Of a DNA stretch of 64,000 nt, positions 16,819 to 25,748 are shown piece after piece. Position numbers and translations under genes: made by a program. The notes beneath the pieces were generated by a model. The model saw nothing but the letters and a program-made list of their open reading frames with translations. It ran no database searches and was not told the origin of the DNA. Origin of the DNA: Paractinoplanes tereljensis (GTDB taxonomy: Bacteria > Actinomycetota > Actinomycetes > Mycobacteriales > Micromonosporaceae); assembly GCF_016862435.1 (NCBI RefSeq), contig NZ_BOMY01000039.1, positions 124,001 to 188,000 of the forward strand, in the 5' to 3' direction. Within the stretch, counting starts at the first letter, position 1; every line of letters begins with the position of its first letter.

Positions 16819-18807
16819 ATGAGTGAACTTTCCGACGCGATGCTGATCGGCCTGTTGGAGGCGGCACCGGACTCCATCATCGTGGTCGGGGCCGACGGCC
16901 GGATCGCTCTGGTGAACGCGCAAACGGTCCGACTGTTCGAATATGCACAAGATGAGCTGATCGGTCAGCCCATTGAAATTCTGGTTCCGGAGAACGCCCG
17001 CTCCACGCATCCGACGCATCGCCGGGGCTACTGGGCCGACCCTCGGCCCCGGCCGATGGGCGCCGGCACTCCCCTGACCGGCCGCCGCAAGAACGGAAAC
17101 GAGTTCCCGGCTGAGATCTCGCTGTCATCCGTCAACGCGGGTCCGGACACCTTCGTCATCGCCGCGGTGCGCGACGTCAGCGACCGGCTCCGGGTGGAGG
17201 CGAAATTCCGGGGTCTGCTGGAGGCCGCGCCCGACGCCATCGTGGGAGCGGCCGCCGACGGCTCGATAGCGCTGGTTAACGCCCAGACCGAGCGGCTGTT
17301 CGGCTATCGACGTGACGAGCTGATAGGGCAGAAGATCGAAGTACTTGTGCCTGAGGACGTACGCGCGAGGCATCCAGACCTGCGGCACCGGTATTTCGCC
17401 GATCCGCGGCCACGCCCGATGGGTGCGGGAAGCCCGTTGCGTGCCCGCCGCAAGGACGGCTCGGAGTTCCCGGCCGAGGTCAGTCTCTCCGCACTCGAGA
17501 CCGAGGACGGGGTGATCGTGTCAGCCGCTATCCGGGACGTGACCGAACGCGTGGAGGCGCAGGCCCAGCGCCTCCGACTCGAGGCCGAGGCTCAACGGCT
17601 GGTCGCCGCGGCAGAGCGGGAACGGCTGGAGGCACAGCTACACCAGTCCCGGAGATTGGAGAGCCTGGGTCAACTGGCCGGCGGAGTAGCGCATGACTTC
17701 AACAACCTGCTGGCAGTGATGCTGAACTACACCAGCTTCGTCACCGAACAGGTGCAGGAGGCCGCCGCGGCCGACCCGGACAGTCACTGGACCCAGGCGG
17801 CAACCGACCTGCAGCAGGTCCTGCGGGCGGGCACCCGCGCCACCGAGCTGACCCACCAACTCCTGACATTCGGTCGCCGAGAGGTCGTCCGGCCTCAGGT
17901 ACTGGACCTCAACGGCGTCATCCGGGAGGTGGAACAGCTGCTGCGCCGTGCCCTCGGCGAACACATCCAACTGCACGTCGAGCTCGACGAGGACCTGTGC
18001 CCCGTGCTGGCCGACCCGGGACAGATCGAGCAGATCCTGATGAATCTGGCGGTCAACGCCCGTGACGCCATGCCGGATGGCGGGACCCTGACCATCCACA
18101 CGACCAACCACCGGGTAACCACGCCTACCGACGCAGCGTCACGTCCGGCACCGCCGCCGGGCCGCTACGTCCGCGTCCGGGTGGCGGACACCGGAACAGG
18201 CATTCCTACCGAGGTGCTCGATCGCGTCTTCGAACCCTTCTTCACCACCAAGGAAGCGGGCAAGGGGACCGGACTCGGCCTGGCCACCGTCTACGGCATC
18301 ATCACCCAGGCCGGCGGGTTCGTCACCATCAACACCGCACCCGGCGCCGGCACCGCCTTCATCACGCTGTTCCCGGTAACCGACGAAACCCCGGCGGTCC
18401 TGGAGAAACCGGCGCCGGCTCCGGCGCAGCAGCACGGTCGTGCAACCGTTCTCGTGGTGGAGGACGAGGAAGCGCTTCGCGAGGTGACGAAGAGAATCCT
18501 GACGCGCAACGAATACCAGGTGCTGACCGCCGGAAACGGCCCCGAGGCGATCAAGGTAGCCGAAGACTTCCCCCACCACATCGACCTACTGCTCACTGAC
18601 GTGATCATGCCGTTCATGAACGGCCGAGAGCTCGCCGAGCAAATCACGGCGACCCGGCCGGGGCTTCGGGTGGCCTACATGTCCGGGTACGCGGAGCCAT
18701 TCGTCATCGGCGACGACGCTCTTGACCGCGACACCGTCCTGATTACCAAGCCCTTCACCCGGGCCGAACTGTTGTCCCGCATCGGCGAAGTCCTGAATCA
18801 AGGCTGA
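16819..18807 (+). CDS. PAS-PAS hybrid histidine kinase with receiver domain
   Basis: 662 aa, ATG behind CTGGAG. Two PAS domains with near-duplicate sequence occupy residues ~5-115 and ~130-240 (LLEAAPDSIIVVGADGRIAL and LLEAAPDAIVGAAADGSIAL; both contain the VPE-R-HP and RPMGAG signatures). A short coiled coil (~245-280) leads to a HisKA domain with H292 in GGVAHDFNNLL. A HATPase follows (NLAVNARDAMPDGG, DTGTGIP, GTGLGLATVYGI), then a receiver with D594 (LLLTDVIMPF) and Lys in ITKPF. This is a ligand-sensing hybrid kinase in the cytosol with no membrane span. The PAS ligand (haem, flavin, small molecule) cannot be told. The following nitroreductases have their own box, so it need not be their direct partner. 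Confidence 0.88.
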   Translation: MSELSDAMLIGLLEAAPDSIIVVGADGRIALVNAQTVRLFEYAQDELIGQPIEILVPENARSTHPTHRRGYWADPRPRPMGAGTPLTGRRKNGNEFPAEISLSSVNAGPDTFVIAAVRDVSDRLRVEAKFRGLLEAAPDAIVGAAADGSIALVNAQTERLFGYRRDELIGQKIEVLVPEDVRARHPDLRHRYFADPRPRPMGAGSPLRARRKDGSEFPAEVSLSALETEDGVIVSAAIRDVTERVEAQAQRLRLEAEAQRLVAAAERERLEAQLHQSRRLESLGQLAGGVAHDFNNLLAVMLNYTSFVTEQVQEAAAADPDSHWTQAATDLQQVLRAGTRATELTHQLLTFGRREVVRPQVLDLNGVIREVEQLLRRALGEHIQLHVELDEDLCPVLADPGQIEQILMNLAVNARDAMPDGGTLTIHTTNHRVTTPTDAASRPAPPPGRYVRVRVADTGTGIPTEVLDRVFEPFFTTKEAGKGTGLGLATVYGIITQAGGFVTINTAPGAGTAFITLFPVTDETPAVLEKPAPAPAQQHGRATVLVVEDEEALREVTKRILTRNEYQVLTAGNGPEAIKVAEDFPHHIDLLLTDVIMPFMNGRELAEQITATRPGLRVAYMSGYAEPFVIGDDALDRDTVLITKPFTRAELLSRIGEVLNQG

Positions 18808-18864
18808 GAGGTTCGTTCCTGGGGAGACGAACCGGAGCCGGACGGGCCACTCGTCAGGTGACAA

Positions 18865-18881
18865 CGGGACCTTCGGCCCTG
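18865..18881 (+). promoter_or_regulatory. DosR-like box upstream of tandem nitroreductases
   Basis: CGGGACCTTCGGCCCTG, 55-71 bp before the ATG at 18936. One of the cleanest copies: GGGACC-TTC-GGCCCT. Confidence 0.7.
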
Positions 18882-18935
18882 ATCCGAGACCGGCTGAACC
18901 GGAAGCGTGAGAGGCAGAAGGACTGGAGGTGTCCG

Positions 18936-19916
18936 ATGAAGGTGCTCGAACAGGCCGCCGAGGCGTCGCTGCATGCGCCATCGGTCTTCAACACTCAGCC
19001 GTGGACCTGGCGAGTCGTCGGCAACACGCTCGAGTTGTACGCCGATCCGACCCGAAAGCTGGACAGCACCGACCCGGATGGCCGGCTGCTGACCATCAGC
19101 TGCGGTGCCGCGTTGCATCACGCCCGGACCGCGCTGGCCGCTGCGGGCTGGTCGGCAGCAGTCGAGCGGTGGCCGGACAGCTCGCGCCCGGATCTTCTGG
19201 CCCGGATCACGCTTGGCGAAGAGGTGCCGGCCGACCCGGAGTCGCAGCGGATGGCCGCCGCACTGCCGCGCCGCAGGACGGACCGCCGTGCCTTCGGCGA
19301 GCAGGAGGTGACCGAGTTCGAACTGACGAAACTGCGCCGGTTCGTCGAGGCCGAGGGTGCCTATCTGCATGTGGTCCGCCCCGACCAGGTCGTCATGCTG
19401 GCGATCTCCGCCGAGCTTGCCGGCAGTGCGGAGCTGGACGACCCGGCCTATCGGGCCGAACTGCAGAGGTGGACCAACCGGCCCGGCTTCAGCGGCGACG
19501 GTGTGCCACCGGCGACCGCAGTGCGGTCGGAACTTCGCCGGGTCCCGGTGCGCGACTTCACTCCGGGCGGCACCCTCGGACTCGCTCCCGGTTCGGCGCA
19601 TGACCAGGGAGCGGCGTACGTCATCGTCTTCGGCCTGGATGACCAGCCGGCAAACCTGCTCCGCGGCGGAGAGGCCTTGTCGGCGCTGCTGTTGCTCGCC
19701 ACCGCGGACGGCTTGGCTACCGCACCGTTCAGCGACGCCGTCGAGGTCGAGTGGCCCAGGCACCTGCTGCGCAGCATGATCGCGGACATCGGCGAGCCAT
19801 ATGTGGTGGTCCGGCTCGGCTATGCCTCGGCGCGCGAGCCACTGCCCGCCGCGCCCCGCCGTTCCGCCGGCGAAGCCGTTGTCGTTGAGCAGACGACCCG
19901 CCGTCGTTCGCCGTGA
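18936..19916 (+). CDS. Acg-family nitroreductase-like protein
   Basis: 326 aa from ATG 18936 behind TGGAGGTG. It carries the signature APSVFNTQPWTW near its N-terminus (residues 13-24), the CGAALHHAR helix, PRRRTDRRAFGE and the C-terminal TAPFSDAVEVEWP and VVRLGYA. It is closest in the window to the 7196 product, aligning over the whole length. It forms an operon with the next nitroreductase after a 16-bp gap, driven from the 18865 box. As with Acg, flavin binding is likely and enzymatic turnover is not established. Confidence 0.85.
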   Translation: MKVLEQAAEASLHAPSVFNTQPWTWRVVGNTLELYADPTRKLDSTDPDGRLLTISCGAALHHARTALAAAGWSAAVERWPDSSRPDLLARITLGEEVPADPESQRMAAALPRRRTDRRAFGEQEVTEFELTKLRRFVEAEGAYLHVVRPDQVVMLAISAELAGSAELDDPAYRAELQRWTNRPGFSGDGVPPATAVRSELRRVPVRDFTPGGTLGLAPGSAHDQGAAYVIVFGLDDQPANLLRGGEALSALLLLATADGLATAPFSDAVEVEWPRHLLRSMIADIGEPYVVVRLGYASAREPLPAAPRRSAGEAVVVEQTTRRRSP

Positions 19917-19932
19917 CAGCAGGGAGGCTGCT

Positions 19933-20898
19933 GTGAACACGTACTCAGAGACCGACCTTCAGCGAGCGGCCGCAGCAGGTATCCGCGCGCCGTCGATGCA
20001 CAACACGCAACCGTGGTTCTTCCGCCTGCGGAACGGCGCGATCGAGATACTCGCCGACCCGGCCCGTCAACTCGCCGTTGCCGATCGAGCCGGCTGGGCG
20101 GTGCGGCTGGCCTGTGGCGCGGCGGTCTTCAACGCCCGACTCGCCTTGGCTGTCGCCGGTGTCCCGGCCGACGTCGAGCTCGGCCCGGATCCCGCCGACC
20201 CGGATCTCATCGCCCGCCTCACCCCGGGCAAGCAGCGGCTGACAACGTACGCCGAGACGGATCTGCACGCCGCCATCGCCCACCGCCACAGCAACCGGGC
20301 GCCGTTCTGGCCCGACCCGGTGCCCGCCGAAACCCGCCTGCGGCTTATCGAGGCGGCTCGAGCCGAGGGGGGTTGGCTCGAGCTGCTGGTGGGGATGACC
20401 GCGCTCAGCGGCTTCGCCGAGATCGCTCAGGGTGCCGACCGGGTGCTGCACCGGACCGCTCGATACCAGTACGAACTGGCATCCTGGACCCACACCGACG
20501 TCGCACCGGACGGCGTTCCCATCAGCGCCGGGGCTCCCAGTTCCGAGCCGCAGGATCTTCTGCCACAACGGTCGTTCTCCGACCATCGTCGTGCTCCCGG
20601 CCGCGACTACGAGCCCGAGCCGCTCGTTGGCATCCTCGGTGCCGGGGGTGACCGGCCGCTGGACCAGATCGTCGCCGGGCAGGCACTGCAAAAAGTCCTA
20701 CTGACCGCGACCTCGGCCGGCCTGGCCGCTTCGATGCTGTCCCAGCCGATCGAGGTTCCGGCCGCGCGTGACCAGCTCCGCCGCTCTCTTGGCCGCCGTG
20801 GCGTTCCCCAGCTGGCAATTCGGCTCGGGTACGGCGTGCCGGGCCACCCCACGCCCCGCCGTGCGGTGGCCGAGGTTCTCCTGCCTTCCGACCTTTGA
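19933..20898 (+). CDS. Acg-family nitroreductase-like protein, second subgroup
   Basis: 321 aa from GTG 19933 behind GGGAGGCTG. The signature is APSMHNTQPWFF, with CGAAVFNAR, HRHSNRAPFWPDPVPA and C-terminal LSQPIEVPAARDQL. This places it with the 62196 product (SLHNSQPW, ISQPVEIPA) rather than with 7196/18936. It is the second cistron after 18936. Its middle and C-terminal blocks recur in the debris at 21755-21964, so a close paralogue once lay across the regulator gene. Confidence 0.83.
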   Translation: MNTYSETDLQRAAAAGIRAPSMHNTQPWFFRLRNGAIEILADPARQLAVADRAGWAVRLACGAAVFNARLALAVAGVPADVELGPDPADPDLIARLTPGKQRLTTYAETDLHAAIAHRHSNRAPFWPDPVPAETRLRLIEAARAEGGWLELLVGMTALSGFAEIAQGADRVLHRTARYQYELASWTHTDVAPDGVPISAGAPSSEPQDLLPQRSFSDHRRAPGRDYEPEPLVGILGAGGDRPLDQIVAGQALQKVLLTATSAGLAASMLSQPIEVPAARDQLRRSLGRRGVPQLAIRLGYGVPGHPTPRRAVAEVLLPSDL

Positions 20899-20945
20899 TC
20901 GGCACGCTGCAGCTTCGCGCAAGAAGGAGTCCGCCGGGCCGCAGA

Positions 20946-21590
20946 TCAGCTCCGGAGGTGATCGCCGCGCAGGCGGGTGGCCAGAACCGCCGCCTGCGTG
21001 CGCCGCTCCAGTCCCAGCTTCGCCAACAGGTGCGACACGTAGTTCTTCACCGTCTTCTCGGCCAGGAACATCCGGGACGCGATCTCCCGGTTGGTCAGGC
21101 CCTCGGCGATGAACTCCAGGATCCGGCGCTCCTGGTCGGTCAGCCCGGCCAGCTCGCGCGGCGCCTCCACACCGTTGCGGATGCGCTCCAGGACCCGCTG
21201 CGTGATCGCCGGGTCGAGCAGCGACTGCCCCTCGGCGACCCGGCGCACCGCGTCGACCAGGTCGGTGCCGCGGATCTGCTTGAGCACATAACCGGAGGCG
21301 CCCGCCATGATCGCGGCGAACAGGGCCTCGTCGTCCTCGTAGGAAGTGAGGATCAAGCCCTTGATCGACGAGTCGATCGCCCGGACGTCGCGACACACAT
21401 CGATGCCGCTGCCGTCGGGCAATCGGCCGTCCAGAATCATCACATCAGGCCGGAAGGCCGGGATCCGGCGGGTCGCTTCCTGGGCCGAGCCTGATTCGCC
21501 CACCACCTCGATGTCACCGGCGGCCTGGAGAAGGTCGACAAGGCCCCGGCGGACCACTTCATGGTCGTCGAGGAGAAAAACGCGAATCAT
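20946..21590 (-). CDS. DosR/DevR-like NarL-family response regulator
   Basis: 214 aa, ATG behind GAAGGATAG. The receiver has D8-D9, phospho-acceptor D54 (MILDGRLPDG) and the KQIRG Lys region; residue number and context equal those of M. tuberculosis DosR D54. The C-terminal LuxR-type HTH (LTDQERRILEFIAEGLTNRE, then MFLAEKTVKNYVS, LAKLGLERRTQAA) is nearly the DosR recognition segment. DosR induces the hypoxia/NO dormancy regulon, whose usual members surround this gene. A DosR-like box 34-51 bp upstream suggests autoregulation. It lacks an adjacent kinase; a DosS-like fragment lies divergently upstream. Orthology is inferred from motif identity and context. Confidence 0.9.
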   Translation of the reverse strand: MIRVFLLDDHEVVRRGLVDLLQAAGDIEVVGESGSAQEATRRIPAFRPDVMILDGRLPDGSGIDVCRDVRAIDSSIKGLILTSYEDDEALFAAIMAGASGYVLKQIRGTDLVDAVRRVAEGQSLLDPAITQRVLERIRNGVEAPRELAGLTDQERRILEFIAEGLTNREIASRMFLAEKTVKNYVSHLLAKLGLERRTQAAVLATRLRGDHLRS

Positions 21591-21623
21591 CTATCCTTCG
21601 TACCCCCTGCCAACCTCGCGTCG

Positions 21624-21641
21624 CAGGGCCGAAAGTCCTAC
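21624..21641 (-). promoter_or_regulatory. DosR-like box upstream of the regulator gene
   Basis: On the minus strand GTAGGACTTTCGGCCCTG: arms AGGACT and GGCCCTG. It lies 34-51 bp from the regulator start and borders the kinase fragment at 21649. Confidence 0.6.
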
Positions 21642-21648
21642 GTCTGCG

Positions 21649-21756
21649 GAGCTGATGGCCGTACTGCGCGAGGCCCTGTCCAATATTCCCCGTCATGCCC
21701 AAGCCGGGAGGGCACGCGCCACCCTCCGAGTCAGCAGCGACGCCGTCGTCCTCGCG
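21649..21756 (+). pseudogene. DosS-like histidine kinase fragment
   Basis: Thirty-six codons encode LMAVLREALSNIPRHAQAGR, which aligns with the ATP-binding N-box of the kinase at 63590 (VIAVLRESLSNVARHARASR) and continues for ~10 residues before breaking off. There is no histidine domain and no G box. It shows that a DosS-type kinase once stood next to this regulator. Confidence 0.65.
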
Positions 21757-21964
21757 CCGCTTCGGCAATCGCGGACCTTTCCGGCCCAACCCGGTACCCG
21801 CCGCCGGTCTCGGCACCTCTCTCATCAGCCAGCCGGTCGAGGTGCCGGCCGCCAACGACCAACTGCGCCGGGCGCTGGGCCGATCCGGCCACCCACAGAT
21901 CGCCATCCGCTTCGGCTACGGCACACCGGGTCACCCAGACCTGCAACGCGAGGTCTCGTCGCTC
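21755..21964 (+). pseudogene. Internally deleted nitroreductase fragment
   Basis: Codons give RRFGNRGPFRPNPVPA joined directly to GLGTSLISQPVEVPAANDQL and RFGYGTPGHP. In the intact gene at 19933 the corresponding blocks (RHSNRAPFWPDPVPA; AASMLSQPIEVPA; RLGYGVPGHP) are ~125 residues apart. The copy has lost its start and its middle and is fused in a different frame to the kinase fragment. Confidence 0.7.
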
Positions 21965-22096
21965 ACCTATCGACCGGGCGATAGGGCCGGCCGGCACCTG
22001 CGGCCCACTCGTGGCCGGCGAACCGGAAAAAGCCCGGCGGTGGGCGGCCGGGGTCGCCGCCGCACTGCTGACCGAACGGCATCGAGTCTGAGATGT

Positions 22097-22131
22097 GGCG
22101 GCCGGGTCGCGATCAGCGCGGCCCGGCCGCC
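22097..22131. terminator. Hairpin at the end of the broken USP gene
   Basis: GGCGGCCGGG / CCCGGCCGCC, a perfect 10-bp stem with a 15-nt loop containing the stop of the minus-strand USP copy. Confidence 0.5.
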
Positions 22132-22767
22132 GTTGTGGCATGACCCGACGCGAGGCCGCCGGCAGGCCAGTCCTCCGGCACGAGAACCACCGGGCACGGG
22201 GCGGATCGCAGGCCGACCGGTCCGGGACCGGCCGATCCGTACAAGAGTTCGGCGAATCGTCCGTGCCGGCCGATGCCGGCAACGAGCAATCTGCCCCGGC
22301 GGGACGCGCGCTCGATCGTGGGCGCCAGGTCCAGGTCGGACACGATCTCGCGGTCGACCGGTACGCCGGGGAATCGTGCGGACCACCGAACGAGCGCCGT
22401 TGCCAAGGCTCGCTCCGCGCAGGCGCGTTCGGCGGCGTAGCCACCTCTCGCGGCGGAGGGCTCCGATCCGTCGGCGGCCCAGGGGCGACTCCACATGTGC
22501 ATTGCTGATCGCAAGGTCCGGCTGAGCGAGGCGTGCACGGGCGGCGGCGACCTCGAGCAGATGCCGCCCGTCCGCAGACGGTGCCGCAGTGTTCCGGCCG
22601 CGGAAGGCCCCGGTATATCGGCCGGGCCACGCGTGCACGATCAGCAGGGGTGCCGCAAGCCGGGCCGCTTCGGCGACGGCCAGGTCGAGAGTGCCCTGGG
22701 CACTGCCCGAGCCGTCCACCCCGACCACCACCGGCCGAACCTGCGGTGAAGTTGCGTTGCTGCCCAT
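22113..22767 (-). pseudogene. Universal stress protein gene with internal deletion and frameshift
   Basis: From ATG 22767 the frame reads a normal Usp N-terminus (RPVVVGVDGSGSAQGTLDLA, LIVHAWPGRYTG), then derails near 22500. The sequence resumes in another frame with the second half of a second Usp domain (WSARFPGVPVDREIVSDLDL, ERASRRGRLLVAGIGRHGRF, CPVVLVPEDW). The intact two-domain relative at 8500 shows that the end of domain 1 and the start of domain 2 are missing, with the join at HMW. This is clearly a deletion product; translation from the original start would end in an unrelated frame. Confidence 0.75.
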
Positions 22768-22823
22768 AGCCGCAGGCTAGAAGCGGGAGGCACGGCCCGG
22801 CACCGCCGGTGGACAGCTCCCAC

Positions 22824-22839
22824 CGGGCCAAAAGTCATC
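22824..22839 (-). promoter_or_regulatory. Weak DosR-like box upstream of the broken USP
   Basis: CGGGCCAAAAGTCATC keeps GGGCC and AGTC arms with a shortened right side, 57-72 bp from ATG 22767. Confidence 0.4.
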
Positions 22840-22937
22840 CGGCCGCCGCCGGGCCGTTCTCCGACGGCACCGCCAAGGGATGACGGTCGTCGTCGTTACC
22901 AACGCCGTGGCCAAGGCCCCGATTGACCCGCTGTAAA

Positions 22938-22953
22938 GGGTCTATCGACTCTG
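22938..22953 (+). promoter_or_regulatory. DosR-like box upstream of the SHOCT/ATPase operon
   Basis: AGGGTCTATCGACTCT: arms AGGGTC and GACTCT around a 4-nt spacer, 57-72 bp before ATG 23010. More AT-rich than most copies, but the spacing is right. Confidence 0.5.
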
Positions 22954-23009
22954 CTCTGCGGGGCAACCCGGCCGGACGATTACATCGAGACTCATGGAAG
23001 GACAAAGCC

Positions 23010-23249
23010 ATGATGAACCACGGATTTGGTATGGGCACCGGATGGTCCCTCATCGTCTTCGCCATCGTGCTGCCGACGCTGTTCCTGCTCGCGGGGCTTC
23101 TGATCGCCCAGCTCCAGCGGGCTCCGCACACCAGCGAGCCGGCCGTCTCCGACGCCGACCGAATTCTCGCCGACCGGTTCGCCCGCGGCGAGATCGACTC
23201 CGAGGACTACGAATACCGTCTGCGCACCCTGCACGACGTTCGGCGATAG
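23010..23249 (+). CDS. SHOCT-domain small membrane protein
   Basis: 79 aa from ATG 23010 behind GGAAGGAC. Residues 10-33 form one membrane span (WSLIVFAIVLPTLFLLAGLL). The C-terminal SHOCT motif reads DRILADRFARGEIDSEDYEYR, in pieces DRILADRFARGEID and EDYEYRLRTL. SHOCT proteins are short C-terminal modules often found on membrane proteins and thought to aid oligomerisation. It is the first gene of an operon with the P-type ATPase (2-nt gap). The small protein at 63490 has the same plan. Confidence 0.8.
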   Translation: MMNHGFGMGTGWSLIVFAIVLPTLFLLAGLLIAQLQRAPHTSEPAVSDADRILADRFARGEIDSEDYEYRLRTLHDVRR

Positions 23250-23251
23250 CC

Positions 23252-25732
23252 ATGCACACCAACCTGGCGCCCGCCGGCCTGACCACCGTCGAGGCCGCGA
23301 TACGTCTCGACGCTGACGGACCCAACGTCGTCGCGAAACCGGTGCGGCGCCGTCTGTCGGCTCGGGTCGGCCACCAGCTGGCCGACCCTCTCGTGGCGTT
23401 GCTCCTGGTCGCGGCGGTGGTTACCGCTGTTCTCGGTGACATCCCGGACACTGCGGTCATCGCCCTTGTCGTGTTCGTCAACACGGTGATCGGCGTGGTC
23501 CAGGAGGTTCGCGCGGACGCGGCCATCGCCGCTCTGGACGACCTCGCCGCGCCGAACGCCCGGGTGGTCCGCGACGGTCTCGACCGGATCATGCCCGCGG
23601 CGGAGCTGGTCCGGGGCGACCTGGTACGGCTGGAGGCGGGCGACGTCGTGCCCGCCGACCTCGATCTCACCGTCGCCGAGCGGGCCGCCTTCGACGAATC
23701 CTCCCTGACCGGCGAATCCGTGCCGGTACACCGAGACGCGGGCGAGGCGGCCGGCTCCGGCACCGTGCTGACCACCGGTCGGGCCACGGGCGTCGTGGTC
23801 CGGACCGGCGCCGACAGCTCCCTGGGCCGGATCGCCGACCTGGTGTCTCGCACCGCCCCGGGCCTCACGCCGCTGCAGCGGCGGCTCGCCGCTCTCGGCC
23901 GGACCCTCGGCGCGGCCGCCGTCGCCGTCTCCGCGATCGTCTTCGCGCTCGGCCTGCTGGCCGGCCAGCCCGTCGTCCGGATGGCGATCACCGCCGTCAG
24001 CCTGGTCGTGGCCGCGGTGCCGGAGAGCCTGCCCGCGGTGGTGACCCTCGCGCTCGCCCTCGGCGCCCGCCGGATGGCTCGGACCCGCGCCATCCCCCGC
24101 CGCTTGCACGCCGTCGAGACCCTGGGCTCGGTCACCGTGATCGCCGCCGACAAGACCGGAACGCTCACCGAGAACCGGATGTCCGTGCAGCGAGCCGCGA
24201 CCGTGGACGGCGGGCGGCACAAGGTCACCGGTTCCGGCTACACGCCGACCGGCACCGTGCTACCGGCCGGTGTGGACGACGCGCTCCGTCGCCTGGCCCT
24301 GGCCGGCCTGCTCTGCAACGACGCCAGTCTGGTGGCACCGCGCGAGGATGGCGAGTGGGGCGCGGCCGGCGACCCGATGGAGGCCGCGCTGGTCGCGTTC
24401 GCCGGCCGGTGCGGCTACGACTCGGCGACCGAGCGGGCCAAGGCCCCCCGCGTCGCGGAACAGCCGTTCGACCACGCCACGCTGCGCATGACCACCGCGC
24501 ACCACCTGGAGACCGGCGAATACCTGATCATCGCGAAGGGCGCGCCCGAAGCCGTCCTGGACCCGGAACGTCACGCGGATCTGATCGCCGCGGCTCACGA
24601 GTTCGCCGTCGACGGCCTGCGCGTGCTGGCCATCGCCACCGCCGTCGCCGACCGGCCGGACACCGAGGTGCCGCTGAGTCCGGCCGGGCTGGTCGGCATC
24701 GGCGACCCGCTGCGCGCGACGGCAGCCGGCACCGCCGCGGCGTTCGAGGCGTCCGGCGTACGCCTGCTCATGATCACCGGAGATCACCCCGCGACCGCCG
24801 CGGCCATCGGCACCCACCTCGGGATTCTCGGCCCGGGCGACCGCGTCGCCCGCGGCGACGACGGTCCGCTCACGGCCGAGGACGTCGCCGGCACCCGGGT
24901 GTACGCACGCACCCAGCCGGACCGGAAACTCGACATCGTGGCCGCCCTGCAACAGCGGGGTGAGGTCGTGGCGATGACCGGTGACGGCGTCAACGACGCA
25001 CCGGCGCTGCGCCGGGCCGACATCGGTGTGGCCATGGGCGGCGGCACCGAGGTGGCCCGGCAGGCCGCCGACCTGGTCCTGATCGACGACAACCTGGCGA
25101 CCGTCGCGGACGCGATCGGCGAGGGCCGGCGCATCTACGACAACATCCGCCGGTTCCTGCGCTACGCGCTCTCGGGCGGCGTCGCCGAGTTGCTCGTGAT
25201 GCTCGTCGGCCCGCTGCTGGGCATGCCGCTCGCGCTGCTGCCCGGCCAGCTGCTCTGGATCAATCTGCTCACGCACGGCGTGCCGGGTGTAGCGCTCGGC
25301 GCCGAACCGGCCGAGAAGGACGTCCTGCATCGGCCACCCCGCTCGCCGCAGGAATCAGTGCTCGGCGACGGACTGCTGGCGAGCGTGCTGATCGGTGGCG
25401 CGGCGGTCGCCTCGGTGGTGCTGGCCGCCGGTGTGGTGGCGGATCAGGCCGGGCGGCCCTGGCAGTCGGTGATGTTCGTCGTGCTCGGGCTGGCCCAACT
25501 CGGCGTCGCGCTCGCCGTGCGCGCCAAGACCTCACCCGGCGGCGACCGTAACCCGTGGCTGCTCGCCGCGGTCGCCCTGTCCGGCGTGCTGCAGGTCGGC
25601 GGGGTGCTGCTGGAACCGTTGCGCACCCTGCTCGGCACCGAGCCGCTGACCGGCATCGAACTTATCGGCTGCGCCCTGATCGCCGTGCTGCCCGGCGCTG
25701 CGCTGCGCCTGCTGCGCCACGGCCGGGCCTGA
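23252..25732 (+). CDS. P2A-like cation-transporting ATPase (CtpF/PacL type)
   Basis: 826 aa. The start is an ATG 2 nt after the SHOCT stop. Standard P-type layout: actuator with TGES (SSLTGESVPV), phosphorylation D300 in DKTGTLTEN, KGAPE nucleotide motif and TGDGVNDAPAL hinge. The M4 segment reads VAAVPESLPAVVTLALALG; PESL stands where Ca-pumps have PEGL. M5-M6 (RYALSGGVAELLVML, LLPGQLLWINLLTHG) resemble SERCA-type Ca2+ ATPases. M. tuberculosis CtpF, a DosR-regulon member, is the nearest functional precedent. Cation specificity (Ca2+ or Mn2+) is inferred. It lies in an operon with SHOCT, USP and the GNAT/ACS fusion. Confidence 0.88.
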   Translation: MHTNLAPAGLTTVEAAIRLDADGPNVVAKPVRRRLSARVGHQLADPLVALLLVAAVVTAVLGDIPDTAVIALVVFVNTVIGVVQEVRADAAIAALDDLAAPNARVVRDGLDRIMPAAELVRGDLVRLEAGDVVPADLDLTVAERAAFDESSLTGESVPVHRDAGEAAGSGTVLTTGRATGVVVRTGADSSLGRIADLVSRTAPGLTPLQRRLAALGRTLGAAAVAVSAIVFALGLLAGQPVVRMAITAVSLVVAAVPESLPAVVTLALALGARRMARTRAIPRRLHAVETLGSVTVIAADKTGTLTENRMSVQRAATVDGGRHKVTGSGYTPTGTVLPAGVDDALRRLALAGLLCNDASLVAPREDGEWGAAGDPMEAALVAFAGRCGYDSATERAKAPRVAEQPFDHATLRMTTAHHLETGEYLIIAKGAPEAVLDPERHADLIAAAHEFAVDGLRVLAIATAVADRPDTEVPLSPAGLVGIGDPLRATAAGTAAAFEASGVRLLMITGDHPATAAAIGTHLGILGPGDRVARGDDGPLTAEDVAGTRVYARTQPDRKLDIVAALQQRGEVVAMTGDGVNDAPALRRADIGVAMGGGTEVARQAADLVLIDDNLATVADAIGEGRRIYDNIRRFLRYALSGGVAELLVMLVGPLLGMPLALLPGQLLWINLLTHGVPGVALGAEPAEKDVLHRPPRSPQESVLGDGLLASVLIGGAAVASVVLAAGVVADQAGRPWQSVMFVVLGLAQLGVALAVRAKTSPGGDRNPWLLAAVALSGVLQVGGVLLEPLRTLLGTEPLTGIELIGCALIAVLPGAALRLLRHGRA

Positions 25733-25748
25733 ATCGAAGGAGACCGCC

